Positions 54,637 through 64,000 of a stretch of 64,000 nucleotides of DNA are shown here, piece after piece. Made by a program: the position numbers and the translations under genes. The notes below the pieces were generated by a model. The model saw nothing but the letters and a program-made list of their open reading frames with translations, was not told the DNA's origin and ran no database searches. How positions within the stretch are numbered: the first letter of the stretch is position 1; every line of letters starts with the position of its first letter. This stretch comes from Thermothielavioides terrestris NRRL 8126 (lineage: Eukaryota > Ascomycota > Sordariomycetes > Sordariales > Chaetomiaceae): the NCBI RefSeq assembly GCF_000226115.1, contig NC_016457.1, forward strand, positions 7,812,001 to 7,876,000. Direction: 5' to 3'.

Positions 54637-55055
54637 TTGAACCGGCGGACGGGGGTGCGGTAGGGAAGGTAGGGACATTAGTTAGGGCAGCGAGCGGGCA
54701 TGGAGGGAAGGATTTTAGTTTTGTTTTGTTTGGTTGGTAACTACTGATAGATGGAAAGAATACCAGATTGTCGCGCTCGGGTTATGTGTTTATGTTTATA
54801 GAACGTCCAGGCATCTCATGTCTGGACCGCATGGAGGAACGATTGATGGAGGGCAAGAAAGTCCGTGTCTGTCCGTCATTGGGAGAGCAGTCCATGTCGA
54901 TTTGTGTCATAGAACTTTATGTGCATTAGTTTAAAACGGAAGCTATTTACCGCAAGGTAGCCATAGAGTAGAAACACCTGTACGTCACGCATTAAATGAT
55001 TCCCGTTACCGTCATCGTCCCCGTACCATCCTATCCATCCATCCATCCGTCGCCC
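54637..55055. other. Convergent spacer
   Basis: 419 nt, 3' UTRs of the deacetylase and ceramidase genes. No gene seen. Confidence 0.65.
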
Positions 55056-57468
55056 TCAAACGAGCGTAAACGAGTTGCTCGTCCCCGTAAACGCGGTGAT
55101 ACTCCCAATCAGCGGCTTCGAATCGCCGTAGTACTTGATGCGGTACGTGCCGGCGGCGTCCTGCGCCGGGTCCGTCTCCCAGCTGATAGTGACCTCGCTG
55201 TAGCCCAGGACGAAGTTGGTGCGGGTCCACGTGTAGACCAGCCGCCAGTCGGCGTCGTCGAGCACCTGCGTCCACGTCTTGCCGTCGGCGCCCAGCTTCT
55301 CGACCGCGGCGAACGTGCCCTCCAGCCGGAGGTTGTTACGCGGGTTGGCGCCGACGAAGGTGGCGTTGACGACGGCGCCGCGGGCGTACGAGCCGGCGGG
55401 CTGGGCGGTGACGGCTCCGAAGCTCTGGCCGAGGGGCGCGTTGTCCTGCACGACGCCCGTGATGAAGCTGAGGCTGTTGTTGCGGTTGTCCGGAGGCGTG
55501 GGCCCGGGCGGCGGGCTGCCGGACGCGGTCGGGGAGAGGTAGGGCAGGGCCTGCAAGGTCAGGTTGATGTAGGCGGGCAACTCCCAGGGGCCGAAGAGGG
55601 TGCTAGCGCCTTCGTACCGCTGGATGTTGTACTCCTCGGGCGTGGTGACATAATGTGCGTACGTGTTCGCCGGGCCGCCGAGGACGACGTAAGGCTCGTG
55701 GTTGCCGGTCAGGGAGGACGCGGACGCGGCGGCTTTGACGGCGTTGCGCCAACGCCGGCCGGCCATCGTGGTCGCTTCGGACGGTGAAACAATGATGATG
55801 AACTGGCCGACGCGGAAGGATTGAACATCGACGATGTTGGGCGACCAGGCGTAGGGCGTGTCCATCTCGCCGACGTCGAGCAGGACGGGCTTCTGTCCTT
55901 GGCATTGCTGCTGCTTGGCGGTGGGGGTCTTGAGCAGGTCCGACACGACCTGCCAGAGCGGGTTGTTCGGAGCTCCTGAATCATTCTGTATGAAGTCGAA
56001 AGCACCAGGCCAGTCGGTGGTTCCGGCGGCGAACGAATAACCCAACGCGGCGGGGCAAGTCTGCACCACGGTCCCGTTGTCCAAGGGGAAGGTGTAGTAC
56101 TGCATATCATGGAAATAGTGGAAGGATCTGACAGTTGGGCCCACAACAGCTGTTGACTGGGAATCGAGCGAGTCCTAGGAGACGGCGTTAGCCCCGCAGT
56201 GGTCAACTCCATCGCTGGAAGACGGTCATACGTAGAGCTCCTTGGCGCCGGAAAACTGCCTCCGGCCGATCTCGAAGCAGCTGGACACGCCGAGGTCGAG
56301 CTTCTGAAACAGCGGGCCTCTGCCGTGGCACGCCTGCGATTTGCCATCGGAACACGTGCTGGTCTTGAAGTCGCACATCTGGCCCGAGCCATCGTCGCAC
56401 CAGGCACCGAGGACGTTCGGGGTGGTGTCGCCGACGTTGGCCTGGGAGAAGCCGGCAACGAAGCCGTCGGCGGCTCGGCTGTCCCCCTTGACGGACTGCT
56501 CGAACAGATAGGCGGCCACGCCCTTGTTGTCGCCGGTGACGTGCGTGTTGTTGCCAAGCATCGAGGTTCCGTGGACCGCAAACCAGGTCAAGACACCGAT
56601 GTTCTTGCCGTCGGACGCCCTCTGGAACCGCAAAAGGGTCAAGTTCTTGTCGACGTCGTCGGTGTACTGCGCCCTCTCTGACTCGGGGTTCGCCAGATAC
56701 GAGTACGGGCTCCGGTTGATGTTGGCGTCGTCGATGCGGATCGTTCCAAAATCAAGATAACCCTGAGTCGGTCAGTAAGCTAGCAGGGGCGGCGGAAGGG
56801 GGAGTGACCGGCCGGACCTCTTGAAGCGATTCATGGGCCCTCTTGATCGACAGCACGGTGCCGTCCACGATGGCCTGGTAACCTTGGCGGTCAAAGCCGA
56901 GGCTGGTGATCTGCGGCAACAGATAGTTGAACCAGCCGCCCGGCCCGCTGTGCGAGTGCGTGCCGGTCAAGGCGACATTCGACTGGCCGTACATGGAGTA
57001 GCCGGGCCCGAGAGCGGCCAGGCCCTCGAGGACGCCGTTGCGAATGGCAGTGTCGCCGAAGACGGCATCGATGACGACATACACGAAGCGGTTCTGCGGG
57101 TTCTCGACCTCGCCGATGATGAAGGAGCGGGCGTAGATGCGCTGACGCAGGCCGGTCCCGACCTGGGCCATATTGGCATAGCCGCCAAAGTTGATCTCAA
57201 CCACGGGCCCCGTGATGTCAGCCTTGCCGACGCCAATGAGATACTTGTCGCCGGCGGCAGCGGCTCGGGGTTTCGAAAGTAGCGGGTTGTCCGCATGGTC
57301 TGGGGTCGCGAACCTGGCCGCGAATCGCCCTCCTTTCGACTGCGAACCTCCAAGCTGGGCCAGGGCGAAGAGCGCGAGCATGAAGAGCGACACGGCAGAC
57401 ACGGTAGCGGCCAGAGCTCGTCGCGGGGCCGGGGCCGTGGCCCCAGCGCGGCGGTGTTGGAACGGCAT
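55056..57468 (-). CDS. Neutral ceramidase
   Basis: Exons 57468-56818, 56762-56232 and 56174-55056 give 766 residues. An N-terminal hydrophobic helix (about 20-40) acts as signal or signal-anchor. Then the alkaline/neutral ceramidase domain: YLIGVGKADITGPVVEINFGGYANM, the zinc-binding LTGTHSHSGPGG (168-178), LTWFAVHGTSM, FSQANVGDTTPNVLGAWCDDGSGQ (nucleophile region, Thr331 where animal enzymes have Ser), and a C-terminal Ig-like domain ending in SFTLV. The enzyme splits ceramide into sphingoid base and fatty acid, likely in the secretory pathway or outside the cell. The first intron has a GTCCGG donor; the join reads SLQE-GYLDFGTI. No functional link to the GlcNAc genes is apparent. Confidence 0.93.
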
Positions 57469-59098
57469 CTTTGGCTAAGCCTGCTTCGCTCCGCGCTCTA
57501 GACGCGGAAGTGCGCGTTGTTGGCAGTTCGAGGGCGGGCGTGGTGGTGTATGTGCGGATATAACTTCCTACCTACCTGACCTACCTCACGCACTGAACTT
57601 GCGAGAAATAACATTACCTGCCACATTGAGATAGTTGCCGGCCGGCTCCTTCCTCGTAAACCCCGGGGAGGCAACCAGGCCGGGAGGGTGTTTGCTTGTG
57701 GACGAGCGTGACGTCGGGCAGGGATTCCCCGCAAAGCCAGGCCGTTCGCCAGCGAAGCCTGCAGAGCGACAGCAAAACAGGCAAGCGCCCCTTATGACCA
57801 GGGTCACAGGGGCGTATGCAACGCTGGCCGCGTCCGCCTGCAAGGAAAGGTCGCAGTTCGCTTCCCAACGCTCAGCGGATGTCAGTCACCTGCGAGACGC
57901 GAGGGCATGGTTTCGGGCCGTCCAGCGTTGTCGTCATTGGTGCCGGTAGTGCACGCTAAGCTTCTTCCCGCTGCTGTCCCCGGGTTGGCGTCCATCTCTC
58001 CTCCCCCCCTACTGCACAGTAAATGGCACGCTGCGACTGAATGGACCAATCAGGCCGTTGTTACTTGCTCAGTCTGACAGCAGGAGGCTTGCGGCTTGGT
58101 CCTGGTGTGTCTCTGGATCTTGCATTTGCGTGGTGGCTCGTGGGACATTCTGGCGGGAACGATCATTGGGCGAGCGGTCGGGGGATTTTGGTGCGCTGCA
58201 CTGGGCAGCTGAAATGACGTACAGTTCAATCCTTGTTTGTTTGTTAGTTTGGTTCTTACCCCCGCTTTTTGACAGGGGCGTACAGCCAACCAAACTCGGC
58301 CTTTTTTGCCCACTTCCTCATCGCTCTCCAGAATCCAAGTTCGACTGAAGCACGTTTGATATGGATGAAGCAGTGTATTGAACACCATTTTCCTACTTAA
58401 CTAACTGGTCAGACACCGAAGGAAGCTGTATTGTATATAGAGGCGATAGTGCCCTCTGACTTCCTGTTGCGGTTGGTCGATTTCGTGCCAAGACGGCTAG
58501 GTAGGTACCTGTGATTTAGAGCCTTGTCGTGATCCACCATAAGTACCACGCTAACGAACAAACAAGGGGGGCATTGTACTGGAAGGAGCGAGGCCACCAG
58601 GCACACCGATTGGCGATTGGGCGGTCTCGAGGCGCTGGGCCGCATCACTCATTTCACTTCACAATGCGCGTGTCTGCGGGATGGGCTTGACTGAATGGCA
58701 CTCAACATCCCGGTATCGAATGTCCACAGATGCTCTTCCACAGAAGAAAAGGGGCCCAATCCATCAAATAAATGTTGAATCTCGAGATGAGTGATCCTCA
58801 TCCCCTTTCAACAGCGCTGCTTGTGGCTCATTACCTCCTTTCCACTCTCATCCTCGTTGCCATGCCCCCTCTGCCCTTCATTACTACCACAAGTACGGAA
58901 TGCTACTGTGTACCAGGTACCTATTTACATAGAGACCTTGCTAAAGACGGATGGTACTGGGGTACGGATAGTGTACTCCGCGTGAGGTTCAGTGAGATGG
59001 AACTCCGGATCCCTCGGATGATGGGTTACAGCAACCTGCCTAGTACCATATTCCGTAATGAAATACCGTGGTAACTCGGTGTCCAGGCCACGGGTCGT

Positions 59099-59130
59099 GG
59101 TTATAGAGGTCCCGCCAAGACTAATTTCGG
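59099..59130 (+). repeat. Inverted repeat, left copy (32 bp)
   Basis: Begins ggttatagaggtcc and ends ctaatttcgg. It is identical over 32 bp to the reverse complement of 59457-59488. Confidence 0.95.
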
Positions 59131-59280
59131 AGGTTGCCGCTTACAAGTATTTACAATCGCCACAGGGTGAGCAGGGCCATGACGACTTAGAGCAACATCG
59201 ACAATGCACAATCGCGAAGACTCGCAGCAACAACTTTACCAAACCTCAACCAAATCGAAAAAAAAGAAAACGAAGTTAAC

Positions 59281-59328
59281 CCATACCCTAACCTTGACCC
59301 TCACCCTAACCTTAACCCGAATCCTAAC
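59281..59328. repeat. Interstitial telomere-like tract, eight degenerate hexamers
   Basis: Eight consecutive 6-mers, three of them exact CCTAAC (permuted CCCTAA, the common fungal telomere unit read on the C strand) and the rest one or two changes away. A tandem 11-mer (taacccgtggc twice) follows at 59369-59390. Confidence 0.8.
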
Positions 59329-59456
59329 TAGCGGGGGGCTAGCGCCGCCCCCTGTACCCCCGGCGAACTAACCCGTGGCTAACCCGTGGCGATAGTGCAA
59401 ACCCCTTGGCGGTCTTGGCGGGGTACTGACTCTGTAAAAACATTGCCGACAATTGG

Positions 59457-59488
59457 CCGAAATTAGTCTTGGCGGGACCTCTATAACC
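59457..59488 (-). repeat. Inverted repeat, right copy (32 bp)
   Basis: Reverse complement of 59099-59130. The pair is centred close to the telomere-like tract. Confidence 0.95.
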
Positions 59489-60074
59489 TCCAGCCAGGCG
59501 ACGGCCGTGCCCACCTGCCTTCTCTCGCCCCCATCTCCCAGGCCCAGCTTTTCGGCATTCGGCGCAGAAGTGGGGCTCACCCGGTTGGGCCGCCTGCGGG
59601 GCTTCGGACCTTCGGGGTGGGGATTTCCACATTGGGAAGGTTGGGTACCGAGGTACTTCCAGCACTTACACCAGGCAGCAGACAAGAATCTGCAGTATTC
59701 CCAAACCAGTACATGCATGCACGAAACAAGTACGGTGACGAAGATGCTATATGCTAGTGTGGTGTAAGCGTCCTGCCTATGGGCGTCTTACCTCCTCGTC
59801 TGCCGTGGGGTGAGAAGCGTTGACTGGAAAGCGAACAGTCTACTGTGTAAACAGACCTTTCTGTCTACATGTCCGTACACTGGTACGATACAGAGCAAAT
59901 CTGTCTTCAGCAAACTAGATCTCACGGTCATAAATAGCTACCTTCATCCATTTTCCAGATCGCTACCCTGCCGCCAAAAAGAAAAAAAAAGAACTGAAAA
60001 GAAGGAAAACGAGATAAGAAAAGAGAAGAGAGAGAGAGAACTCCCCGGCCCAAAAGCCCACACGAGTCTCCTCC

Positions 60075-61990
60075 TCAGCTCTCGCCATTCGAGCTCTGAC
60101 CAACCTCGGGGTCCTCCTTACCCGTCTTGCTTCCCCCCTCGGCCTTCTCCTTCAAGCCGTACTCCGTCTCGAGCGTGCTCCTCAGCACGATCTCCTTCTC
60201 GACAAACACCAGCAGGAACCCCAGCAGCGAGAAGGCGAGGCCGACCTTCCACGTCATGCTCAGCGCGCGCGTGAACACGTCGACCACCTGAGCGCGCACC
60301 GCCTCATCGCTCGACGACGCCAGCCCGCCATCACCAGCAGCACTACCACCACCACCACCACCCAGCGCCGCCGCCGTCGTCGCGGCGGTGGTGACGAAGC
60401 CATAGGCGCGGCCGGCAGCGAGGCGCGCGCGCACGGCCGGGTCGGCGACGCGCCAGGCCTCGGCGTCGCAGCGGGCGTTGAAGACGGCGGCGGGCACGGC
60501 GGCGCCCCAGATGCCGCCGTAGCCGCGCATGAAGTTGAAGGCGGCCGCCGACACGGCCGCGTCGCGGTCCGGCAGGTCGGCCTGCACGGCGGGCAGGTTC
60601 GACGCGATGAGGCAGCCGACGCCGAGCGCGAAGGGCACCTGCACGCCGATGTACTCGGCCCGGGAGGACGACGACGACGTGGCGCCGCCGAGCCGGCTGA
60701 ACATGCCCAGTCCGAGGCTCATGAGCGCGAACGCCACGAAGTGCAGCGGCCGGTACCGGCCCGTCCTGGTCAGCACGGCGCCGCACACGACGCCGGTGAG
60801 GACGCTGATGACCGACGTCGGCAAAAAGTCGACGCCGCTGGCGATGGGCGAGGCGCCCTGGACGGCCTGGAAGTAGACCGGCAGGAAGTAGCTGGCCCAG
60901 TAGAGCAGCATGGCGTCGAGGAAGGCGATCACCAGCGCGGCCGCCGGCGTGCGCCGCCGGAAGAGCCGCTCGGGCAGCGTCGGCATCTCCACCCAGGGCG
61001 CCGTCTCGTACAGGTGAAACAGCGCCAGCCCGGCGAGGCCCAGCACTAGCGGCACCAGCACCGGGGCGCTGGCCCAGGCGTAGCGCGTGCCGCCCCACGA
61101 GAGCGCGATCTGCACCGACACGACCGAGGTGATCAGCAGGAGGTTGCCGGCCCAGTCGATGCGGCGCAGCTTCTCGCCCAGCGAGCCGCGCCGGTCGTGC
61201 TTGACGCGCAGGAAGAAGAGGTGCAGCACCAGGGCGGCGCCGGCGATGGGCAGGTTGATCCAGAAGACCCAGCGCCAGCTGGAGCGCTCGACGATGGCGC
61301 CGCCGACGAAGGGCCCCATGGCCGTGCCGACGGTGAAGAAGAGGAAGAGGATGGCCATGTAGTTGCCGCGCTCGCGCAGCGGCACCAGGTCGCACACGAC
61401 CAGCTGCACGGTGAAATTGACGCCACCGCCGCCGATGCCCTGGATGGCCCGCCCGGCCACGATCATGGGCAGGTTGCTGGCTCCGCCCGCGATGCCGGCC
61501 CCCAGCGCGAACAACGCCACCACCAGGATCATGAGGTACCGCCGCCCCCAGATGTCGGCCATTTGGCCGAGGATGGGCATGAACGCGCAGCTGGATGCAG
61601 CGCACGGCCGGTGTTGTCAGCGTCATCCGAATCGAGAAAAGAAACCAAAACAACGGGAATAGAGTACATGAAGCCAAAATTTATTTACCTAGTCAAAAGA
61701 TAGGCGTTCAGGATCCAGACGTACGAGTCCCCGATGCCGAGCTCGTGCACGATGAACGGCAGGGCGGTCGACACGACGGTGACCTCGACGGCGGCGAGGA
61801 GGGTTGTGATGCACAGGGCCGGGAAGATGGCCCAGAACCGCCATCCCTTCCCGGAGCTCGTCTTGTCCGCGTCCTGGGCGAGATCAGCCTCGCTCTGGGT
61901 TTGGCTCGAGGCAGCGGCGGGCTGTTGCGCTGCAGTTGGAGGCGGACCCAACTCCTTGCCGTCTGGCTGAGACTGCTTTTCGCCATCCAT
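60075..61990 (-). CDS. MFS exporter, DHA2 (14-TM) family
   Basis: Exons 61990-61689 and 61590-60075 give 605 residues. A ~45-residue hydrophilic N-terminus is followed by up to 14 membrane helices. Family motifs: LLAAVEVTVVSTALPFIVHELG (motif D1-like), GQMADIWGRRYLM (motif A), GRAIQGIGGGGVNF (motif C region with the Gly run), and PLRERGNY and PFVGGAIVERSSWRWVFWINLPIAG in parts, the hallmark of DHA2 drug:H+ antiporters. It should sit in the plasma or vacuolar membrane and export small toxic compounds or metabolites. It is not an NGT1-like GlcNAc importer, which is a 12-TM protein of a different MFS branch. Upstream ATG-like codons before 61990 are unlikely starts. Confidence 0.92.
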
Positions 61991-63156
61991 ACTGATAAAC
62001 TGCAAATGCTGGTCCCTCGGCGGACGAGATTTCGAGGCAGACTTGCCGACTCGGGGCTGGTGTATGGCCTTGGGGGGAGGGGGGGAAGGAGAGATTGGTA
62101 AGGTCTGTTGAAACTCCAGTGCCCACGCCCATGCTGCCACTGGCTCTAAACGCAGTAAAAACGCGGAAGAAGAAAGATATAAGAGATTCCAGAGAAGATT
62201 CGTGTCGGTCAATCACAACTGTCGGGCTTGAAGCTCCGACGAGCTGTTGTGTAGTTCGGCGGTTGGTCTAGATTCACCCCCGCCGTGCACATATCCGAAC
62301 CGCCGAATTCAGGGGTTAGGGGGCCGTTGTGTTTTCGGCCCACAGTCCGCCGCCGTTGTGGACTTTCGACATCCTGGTCTGGAAAGGTGAAGGAGTGATC
62401 CAAGAAGGCCAAAGATCGGACCTAGAATTGGGCGTGACGTTGTCCTCTCGATCTCGTGCACGCCTTTGCTACTCGGCTCCGAGCTAACCAAACGTGAAGG
62501 TACCTGCATCAGCTCCTGAGCAAGTCCAACGGCTCCTGTCGCTGACTCTGAGGCGTTGCCGGACCGAGGGATGCAGTGAGACAGAGCTATGCCGGTTCGT
62601 GATCGAGGTACACGCTCCACGCCGAGGACGGAGTCTAAGATGGCCGTTACACCGTTCCCCGTTGGTGCGCGTCCTTTGCCTATGCTCGTCCTCTTTTCCC
62701 TTCCCTTCCCTTCTCGTCCGCACATTCTTCCTCTCCGTCCATCATCACCGACAGAGTAAACCGCGAACAGCTACTTCCGCCCTCGCGTAGTCCTGGGCCT
62801 CTCGTCACTCCGCTCCGACGCCAAAACCCGAGACGCCAGCCTAGGCTGGATCGAACCCTGCGTAGTGGACAGACAGGTGGTGAACCCATAGTGGATAGCG
62901 AGCGGGACTTCCCCGGCTGGGATACCATGTGTGCGGTTCCTCTGTGATCACGCCTTGAGCTTGAGGAGGTCGCTGCGCGATATTGGGGTGCGAGTAGAGG
63001 CACCCGTCTTCCAAACGTCCTCGCTGCCGCCCGAGCAAAGAAAGAGGTGGGAAACAGCACACAGGGAATATAGCGGGGGTGTTTCCCCCCATATACCAGG
63101 TGTCAGCTAGGATGTCTCGTAATACGCATTGCTCTCGGCTCCAGTCCCTGCTCCTG
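61991..63156. other. Intergenic, no gene seen
   Basis: Exporter promoter at the left and 3' UTR of the transcription-factor gene at the right. Only short motif-free frames. Confidence 0.6.
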
Positions 63157-64000
63157 TCATTCATAACCAAAGCCGGCCACAATCTTCCTCACCGTACGAG
63201 CCAACTGCAGCGCCGCTTCCTCCTTCGGCCTCAACCCCTTTAGCGTCACCTCTGCAACCGACAATGGCCTGTGGTACACTTCGGCGGCGGGCGGAAGAGG
63301 AGCAGCAGCACCAGGGTCAAGAGGACTGTTGACGGCGGAGCCGTCGCAATCTCCGTGCCTCGCACGCACCATGGCCTCAATCATGTGGTGCGACTGCGTC
63401 AATGTGCTTTCGACGAGGTGAACCAGGACGAGGACCTGCGTGGCACTGGTGGACTGCATCGTGTACTTCCCGACCGTGAGGCTCGGCAGCGACAAGGGGA
63501 TGGCGGTGTGCCAGCCCGGCCTAGACGCCTGGCGCTTGCGGTGCTCTGCGCAGGCTACGATGTGTTCCAGGATGGAATGGTAGATCTCAATGATGCGTAA
63601 GTAGCCTGACAAGACAAGCAGCTCGGACGGTTGGTCCAGTGTTGGCGCCGCATCGCCGTCGCTGCCGTCGCTCTCGTTGCCGTTAATGCGGGGAGCAAGC
63701 AATGGATGGAGAAGCTCGCTCAGCGTCCCGAGGAACAGATGCGACAGCTTGAGAATGCGGTCCAGTTCGAGCTCCTTCCCGTCGACGGAACGGATCTTGG
63801 TGCCCGGCTGCTTCCAGGCCGTGACCGGGGGGATCGACCGGGAGAAATCATAGAGTTCAACGACGAGATCTGACAGCTGCCGGACTGCGCGGCTGGCCGT
63901 GTCAGTGCCGCTGGCCTGGTCATCCTCGGGCTGGTCAGGTCCCGTTGGCCCGTCCGTGGCGCCAGACATGCCGTCCGACACGATTCCCGGCGCATCCGAG
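63157..64000 (-). CDS. C-terminal part of a probable Zn2Cys6 transcription factor (5' end outside window)
   Basis: 281 residues are visible, open to the window edge; the codons near 63981 are not a start. The text reads PVTAWKQPGTKIRSVDGKELELDRILKLS (in parts), then LFLGTLSELLHPLL, LSGYLRIIEIYHSILEHIVACAEHRK, LSLPSLTVGKYTMQSTSATQVLVLVHLVESTL and LKGLRPKEEAALQLARTVRKIVAGFG. Alternating amphipathic helices with this SLTVGxYxMxS..Q...LVHLVE pattern are typical of the C-terminal regulatory region of fungal Zn2Cys6 (AflR-like) regulators. The zinc cluster itself would lie outside the window, so the class is inferred. Confidence 0.6.
   Translation of the reverse strand, partial: SDAPGIVSDGMSGATDGPTGPDQPEDDQASGTDTASRAVRQLSDLVVELYDFSRSIPPVTAWKQPGTKIRSVDGKELELDRILKLSHLFLGTLSELLHPLLAPRINGNESDGSDGDAAPTLDQPSELLVLSGYLRIIEIYHSILEHIVACAEHRKRQASRPGWHTAIPLSLPSLTVGKYTMQSTSATQVLVLVHLVESTLTQSHHMIEAMVRARHGDCDGSAVNSPLDPGAAAPLPPAAEVYHRPLSVAEVTLKGLRPKEEAALQLARTVRKIVAGFGYE

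Larger units (their letters stand above)
57469..60074. other. Gene-free region with a telomere-like island
   Basis: About 2.6 kb without a supported gene. 59099-59488 holds a 32-bp inverted repeat pair framing degenerate CCCTAA hexamers. Elements tacctacctgacctacctc (57569-57587) and ctaggtaggtacct (58497-58510) belong to the recurrent motif group. Confidence 0.6.

Noticed and set aside
58772..59074. 100-codon plus-strand frame with a hydrophobic start
   Set aside because: Only one hydrophobic stretch, no conserved motif, adjacent to repetitive DNA; likely chance.
60075..61990. MFS gene considered as the missing GlcNAc importer NGT1
   Set aside because: Motif A, motif C and the 14-helix layout place it with DHA2 drug exporters; it is also outside the cluster core.
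62848..62872. ggatcgaaccc, resembling a tRNA B box on the minus strand
   Set aside because: The flanking bases do not form a T-stem and no acceptor or D-arm could be folded around it.

Overview
This window is nuclear DNA of a filamentous ascomycete. The basis is short introns (about 50-200 nt) with GT..CTRAY..AG signals, GC-rich third codon positions, fungus-restricted families (PEX20, an SREBP with a fungal C-terminal domain, Zn2Cys6 and Ndt80-like regulators, a WHI2-like BTB protein) and recurrent intergenic CTAGGTAGGTA motifs. The overall look fits Sordariomycetes, probably Sordariales/Chaetomiaceae. That placement is inference; no marker gene settles it. I recognise 20 protein-coding genes with good support, plus one doubtful cysteine-rich exon. 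I found no rRNA, tRNA or CRISPR.

Left part (1-13 kb): a truncated secreted cysteine-rich protein; a DOPA 4,5-dioxygenase-like protein; a class I terpene synthase with five exons; PEX20 and SEC13 transcribed divergently with a cysteine-rich exon candidate between them; a PQQ-dependent AA12-type dehydrogenase with a GPI-anchor-like tail; and a DapA-family aldolase. Middle (13-38 kb): a WHI2-like BTB protein; a GPATCH1/TGH-type G-patch splicing factor; a KIN1/PAR-1 kinase whose conserved frame is interrupted by one extra C; a small mitochondrial membrane protein; an Srs2-type helicase; an uncharacterised single-pass membrane protein; and an SREBP.

Right part (39-55 kb): the genes here form the fungal N-acetylglucosamine catabolic cluster. 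They are GlcN-6-P deaminase, a GlcNAc-kinase-type hexokinase, an Ndt80-like regulator (RON1 type), a GH3 beta-N-acetylglucosaminidase fused to a GNAT-like region, and GlcNAc-6-P deacetylase. Together they would release GlcNAc from chitin oligomers, phosphorylate it, deacetylate it and convert it to fructose-6-phosphate plus ammonia under a dedicated regulator. The NGT1-type GlcNAc transporter known from related clusters is not in the window. Beyond it lie a neutral ceramidase, a degenerate telomere-like tract framed by a 32-bp inverted repeat, a DHA2-type MFS exporter, and the C-terminal part of a probable Zn2Cys6 transcription factor cut by the window edge.

Most notable oddities: the KIN1 frameshift, the GH3-GNAT fusion with a Glu where bacterial NagZ has its Asp nucleophile, the telomere-like/inverted-repeat island, and the cysteine-rich exon between PEX20 and SEC13. 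All exon borders are read by eye from splice signals and protein continuity, without transcript data.
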